A DNA stretch of 9,995 bases, taken from Bryobacterales bacterium. GTDB lineage: Bacteria; Acidobacteriota; Terriglobia; Bryobacterales; Bryobacteraceae. Of this stretch, positions 7,347-9,995 are shown one piece after another. Each line of letters starts with the position of its first letter. Position 1 is the first letter of the stretch. Below the pieces are notes generated by a model. It had not been told where the DNA came from. It ran no database searches and saw only the letters and a list, made by a program, of their open reading frames with translations. The translations under genes and the position numbers were made by a program. The stretch lies in assembly GCA_025353235.1 (NCBI GenBank), contig JANXQZ010000986.1:1-9995 (forward strand), in the 5' to 3' direction.

Positions 7347-7480
7347 TTGTGGGGCAGCCAATCTTGGCTGCAGCCGGCTTTCAGCCGGCTTTCAGCCGAC
7401 TTTCTCAGGGTACAAATACTCTCTGACAGCCCTGAAAACCGCCTAAAAGGCGGCTGCAGGCAAGATTGCCTGCCCCACAA
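7347..7480. repeat. Palindromic interspersed (REP/MITE-like) element between mreC and mreD
   Basis: Two 32-base arms, 7347-7378 and 7449-7480, are inverted copies identical at 29 of 32 positions. Each arm is itself a hairpin with an 8-bp perfect stem and 2-base loop: GCAGCCAATCTTGGCTGC (7354-7371) and GCAGGCAAGATTGCCTGC (7456-7473). Between them lie a triplicated 11-mer, an inverted pair TCAGGG/CCCTGA (7405-7410, 7430-7435), and a small hairpin CCGCCT-AAA-AGGCGG (7439-7453). Similar GTGGGGCAGnCAATnTTGnCTGC elements are, from memory, dispersed in Acidobacteriota genomes. No transposase is encoded, so this would be non-autonomous. It could also act as an RNA structure or attenuator in the mre transcript. 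Confidence 0.8.
7372..7404 (+). repeat. Tandem 11-bp repeat, three units
   Basis: AGCCGGCTTTC occurs at 7372-7382 and 7383-7393, and a third copy with one G-to-A change at 7394-7404. It sits inside the palindromic element, next to the left hairpin. Each unit contains the self-complementary AGCCGGCT, except the third. Confidence 0.9.
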
Positions 7481-7518
7481 TCAATGCCGAATCCCGATCG
7501 CAGGAAAACTAAGTGACA

Positions 7519-7556
7519 TTGGGCAGTCCTGCTTGCAGCCGGCGTTCCAGTCGGCC
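7519..7556. repeat. Degenerate extra arm of the palindromic element
   Basis: The stretch TTGGGCAG, then CTTGCAGCCGGCGTTCCAG, then TCGGC follows the same order as the left arm plus its 11-mer region (GGGGCAG, GGCTGCAGCCGGCTTTCAG). The inner hairpin is decayed. It ends 8 bases before the mreD start and supplies the sequence where a Shine-Dalgarno would be expected. Confidence 0.5.
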
Positions 7557-7564
7557 CGACCCGC

Positions 7565-8104
7565 ATGAACGATTACAGTGAGCGGCTGCTCGCAGACTCA
7601 TCCAGAAGGAAAGACAAAGCCCGCTTTCGCCCTCTCATTCTGATCGTGGTGCCGCTAATCGCGGTTCTGTTCCAAGTCTACGTCCCTCGCTTTTTCCCGT
7701 TTATCTCGTATCTGGAACTGCCCCTCCTGATCACGATGCACTTCGCGCTCACCCGGCGCGAACCCATTTCCTCGCTGCTCTACGGCGCGGCCATCGGACT
7801 CGTGCAGGATTCTCTCTCAAACCAAAAAATCGGCATGTACGGCATCGTGAAAACTCTAGTCGGTTACTTCGCCGCCTCGGTAGGAATGCGCTTTGACACT
7901 GAGAATCCCATTCTTACTTTTATCCTCGGTTTTTTCTTCTACTCCTTCCACCAATTCTTTTACTGGGTGCTGACGCGCGCCCTGCTTGGCCAACTGGTGA
8001 ACTTCGATCTTCAACAGACGCTGTTATTTGGAGTGCTGAATGCCGCTGTCGCGCTGCCCCTTTTTCGATTATTGGATAAGCTAAAGGTGACGCCTCATAC
8101 CTAG
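7565..8104 (+). CDS. mreD: Rod shape-determining membrane protein MreD
   Basis: MreD is the polytopic inner-membrane member of the elongasome, binding MreC and balancing its activation of PBP2. The 179 residues match the usual 160-180. After a short charged N-terminus, hydrophobic segments lie at about 20-41, 48-60, 66-82, 88-107, 115-143 and 153-173, consistent with five to six helices. The motif LLYGAAIGLVQDSL followed by GMYGIVKTLVGYFAAS is the typical MreD centre. The frame has no alternative ATG, GTG or TTG upstream before the stop at 7514, so ATG 7565 is the start. No Shine-Dalgarno is visible because the preceding bases belong to a decayed repeat arm. The gene is separated from mreC by 238 bases, unusual for mreCD, and lies 9 bases before mrdA. 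Confidence 0.94.
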   Translation: MNDYSERLLADSSRRKDKARFRPLILIVVPLIAVLFQVYVPRFFPFISYLELPLLITMHFALTRREPISSLLYGAAIGLVQDSLSNQKIGMYGIVKTLVGYFAASVGMRFDTENPILTFILGFFFYSFHQFFYWVLTRALLGQLVNFDLQQTLLFGVLNAAVALPLFRLLDKLKVTPHT

Positions 8105-8113
8105 GCGGCCGCC

Positions 8114-9952
8114 GTGAATCTTCAAACCGAGCACGAACAAGATAAGCTGACCTCCAAACCGCTTCCGCGGGATGATCCCAAGTTTGCGTCGGCGAAGATC
8201 GCTTTTTTTCAATACCTCACAGTTGGCGTTTTCCTCTTCCTGCTAACCGGCTTCTGGGATCTCCAGATCAGGAATCCGGAAGTCTACTACCTGCGCGCCG
8301 AGCAGAATCGAATCAAGTCGACGCCCGTGCTCGCTGCCAGGGGAAAAATAATGGACCGCGACGGGCGTGTGATCGTCGACAATCATTCGTCGTACAGCGC
8401 CATCATCTCTCGTGAAACGCTGAAGGAAGCACATCTAAAAGGCATCGCAGATGGCTTGAACATAGAGTACGACGCATTGATCAGCCGGATCAGGAGATTC
8501 AGCGCGCCCAAATACATCCCGCTTGTGATCAAGGAAGAATTGACCCCTGGAGAACTTGCGTTCGTGGAATCGCACCGCGATCCCGATACTTTTCCGGAGC
8601 TGGATTTGATCGTCGCCCAGCGGCGACTGTACCCCAAGGATGGCTTAGCGGCTCACGTGGTCGGGTATGTCGGCGAGATCAGCGACGTCGAACTGAATCT
8701 GGAGGAATTCGCGAAGTTCCATCCCGGCGATGTAATTGGGAAAGAAGGGATTGAACGCCAATACAACGAAATCCTAATGGGGGTGGACGGCAAACGGCAG
8801 GTTGAAGTCGACAACCTGGGCAATGAGCGTCAAGTGATGGAGAGCAAGCCCGACCAGCCTGGCAAGAATCTGGAACTAACCATAGACCTGGACTTGCAGG
8901 TGGTAGCCGAACTGGCCATGGAGAATAAACGCGGCGCGGTCGTAGCATTGGACCCCAGGAATGGCGAGGTGCTGGCGATGGTCAGCCGCCCGGCCTACGA
9001 TCCAAATCTTTTCGCCACGCGGATTCGCACCAAGGATTGGAACGAGCTGCTGAAGAACCCGGCTCACCCTTTGCTCAATAAGGCGATCCAGGGCACGCAA
9101 GCGCCGGGCTCGACATTCAAGCCGATCGTAGCGTTGGCTGGACTCGAAACCGACACCATCGACGATACATTCCACGTGGGCTGCGGCGGTGGCGCCAGCT
9201 TCTACGGCACCTATTTTCATTGCCATAAAGTACACGGCACAGTGGACCTGCATAAGGGCATCGTGCAATCCTGCGATGTCTTCTTTTACAACGTAGGCAA
9301 CAAATTAGGAATCGACAAAATCGCGAAGTACGCGGAGATGGCTGGGTTCGGCCACCGCACTGGCATCGATCTTCCGCACGAAGCGGAGGGCGTCATGCCT
9401 TCCACTCGCTGGAAGAACAAGCTTTTCCGCGAGAAATGGTATGCCGGCGAGACTATTTCAGTGTCTATCGGTCAGGGGGCAGTCGCGGTAACCCCATTGC
9501 AACTCGCCTCGGCAATCGGCGGGATCGCCGTGGGCGGAACCTGGAATACGCCGCACCTGGCGAAAGCACCGGGCAAGCTGGCACCTGCTCGCAAGGCCAG
9601 CCTCAATCCGGAAAACGTGCAGAAAGTGATTTATGGAATGTACGGCGTGGTGAACGAAGGCGGGACGGGCCGGCCGGCTTTGATCCCGGGTCTCAATGTT
9701 TGCGGAAAAACGGGGACGGCCCAGCTTGCTTCGAACAAGCTTTTGAAGGGAACCAAGCTAGGACAGACTATGAAGGATAACGCTTGGTTCGTGGGTTTCG
9801 CACCGCGCGAGGCTCCCGAAATCGTGATCGTCGCCCTTTTCGAAAATGGAGAGCACGGTCCCAACGCAGCGCCTATCGTTCGCGACGTGATGAAGGCCTA
9901 TTTCGATAAGCAGGCAAGACTCGGCCGCCGCATCCCCGGAGCGGTAAATTGA
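8114..9952 (+). CDS. mrdA: Penicillin-binding protein 2 (elongasome DD-transpeptidase)
   Basis: This class B PBP crosslinks lateral-wall peptidoglycan together with RodA and is a beta-lactam target. The 612 residues fit the family's 600-650. A transmembrane anchor lies at about 29-50. The pedestal/dimerisation domain begins with R76-G-K-I-M-D-R-D-G-R-V and continues through RLYPKDGLAAHVVGYVGEI and GKEGIERQYNEILMG. The transpeptidase domain contains S333-T-F-K336 (acylated serine and lysine), S386-C-D388 (the SxD form usual in PBP2), and K532-T-G-T-A-Q. Catalytic residues are complete. The start is GTG with a weak AGGCGG upstream, 9 bases after mreD. A Cys/His-rich stretch (C357, C370, H371, H374, with C387) precedes and includes the second motif. 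The gene closes the mreBCD-PBP2 operon seen here, and its stop overlaps the next start. Confidence 0.97.
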   Translation: MNLQTEHEQDKLTSKPLPRDDPKFASAKIAFFQYLTVGVFLFLLTGFWDLQIRNPEVYYLRAEQNRIKSTPVLAARGKIMDRDGRVIVDNHSSYSAIISRETLKEAHLKGIADGLNIEYDALISRIRRFSAPKYIPLVIKEELTPGELAFVESHRDPDTFPELDLIVAQRRLYPKDGLAAHVVGYVGEISDVELNLEEFAKFHPGDVIGKEGIERQYNEILMGVDGKRQVEVDNLGNERQVMESKPDQPGKNLELTIDLDLQVVAELAMENKRGAVVALDPRNGEVLAMVSRPAYDPNLFATRIRTKDWNELLKNPAHPLLNKAIQGTQAPGSTFKPIVALAGLETDTIDDTFHVGCGGGASFYGTYFHCHKVHGTVDLHKGIVQSCDVFFYNVGNKLGIDKIAKYAEMAGFGHRTGIDLPHEAEGVMPSTRWKNKLFREKWYAGETISVSIGQGAVAVTPLQLASAIGGIAVGGTWNTPHLAKAPGKLAPARKASLNPENVQKVIYGMYGVVNEGGTGRPALIPGLNVCGKTGTAQLASNKLLKGTKLGQTMKDNAWFVGFAPREAPEIVIVALFENGEHGPNAAPIVRDVMKAYFDKQARLGRRIPGAVN

Positions 9953-9995
9953 AGGCCCCGCTAGATTTGTACTGCAACATCCTGATTTCTTCTCC
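9949..9995 (+). CDS. Start of a further operon gene (cut by window edge; RodA expected by context)
   Basis: A TTG at 9949 overlaps the PBP2 stop (TTGA), and GGAG at 9938-9941 lies 7 bases upstream, an ideal spacing. The frame stays open to the edge, giving 15 complete codons that read KAPLDLYCNILISS after the start. In many bacteria mrdA is followed by rodA (mrdB), but these residues are too few and not distinctive enough to confirm that. Confidence 0.45.
   Translation, partial: MKAPLDLYCNILISS

Larger units (their letters stand above)
7323..7568 (+). other. Open frame bridging mreC and mreD (81 codons, repeat-derived)
   Basis: A single frame runs from an ATG that overlaps the mreC stop (ATGA, 7323-7326) to a TGA that overlaps the mreD start (ATGA, 7565-7568). 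Its peptide is largely encoded by the palindromic repeat (WGSQSWLQPAFSRLSADF and later GGCRQDCLPH), so a conserved protein function is unlikely. It could carry ribosomes from mreC to mreD, keeping translation coupled across the insertion. No strong Shine-Dalgarno precedes it. I list it as a possible translated bridge, not as an established gene. Confidence 0.35.

Noticed and set aside
7347..7480. CRISPR array or intrinsic terminator in the mreC-mreD gap
   Set aside because: There are only two inverted, not direct, long units and no regular spacers. No T-run follows either hairpin, so neither reading fits.

Overview
The window looks like a piece of an Acidobacteriota (Terriglobia, Koribacter/Acidobacterium-like) chromosome. 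This rests on moderately high G+C, the style of the MreB/MreC/MreD/PBP2 proteins, paired pectin-side-chain acetylesterases, and a palindromic repeat between mreC and mreD of a kind I recall as common in that phylum. The assignment is by recognition, not by a search.

Layout. Positions 2-808 (+) hold the 3' part of a conserved protein of unknown function, cut by the window edge. A tRNA-Asp(GTC) gene follows on the minus strand (862-938) with its own likely promoter. Next, also on the minus strand, is an exported M49-type (dipeptidyl-peptidase III-like) metallopeptidase (1097-2713) with a five-residue HEICH zinc motif. Divergent from it are two overlapping plus-strand genes (2799-4010 and 4000-4806) for SGNH/CE12-type rhamnogalacturonan acetylesterases. 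The first has an N-terminal beta-sandwich domain and a Sec-type signal, the second a Tat-like signal.

From 5011 to the right edge runs the rod-shape cluster: mreB, mreC, mreD, mrdA (PBP2), and the first codons of another overlapping gene. MreB is the cytoplasmic actin-like scaffold, MreC and MreD are the membrane and periplasmic linkers, and PBP2 is the transpeptidase that makes lateral-wall peptidoglycan. A SEDS polymerase (RodA) would be the expected partner, but too little of the last gene is present to confirm it.

The most unusual structure is the 238-bp gap between mreC and mreD. It holds a 134-bp palindromic element whose two hairpin arms differ by a compensatory C-G/G-C pair swap, an internal triplicated 11-bp unit, and a degenerate extra arm just before mreD. 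One 81-codon frame stays open across the whole gap and is joined to mreC and mreD by ATGA overlaps at both ends. No new defence or mobile system is visible elsewhere, and most of the window is conventional housekeeping and polysaccharide-degradation genes.
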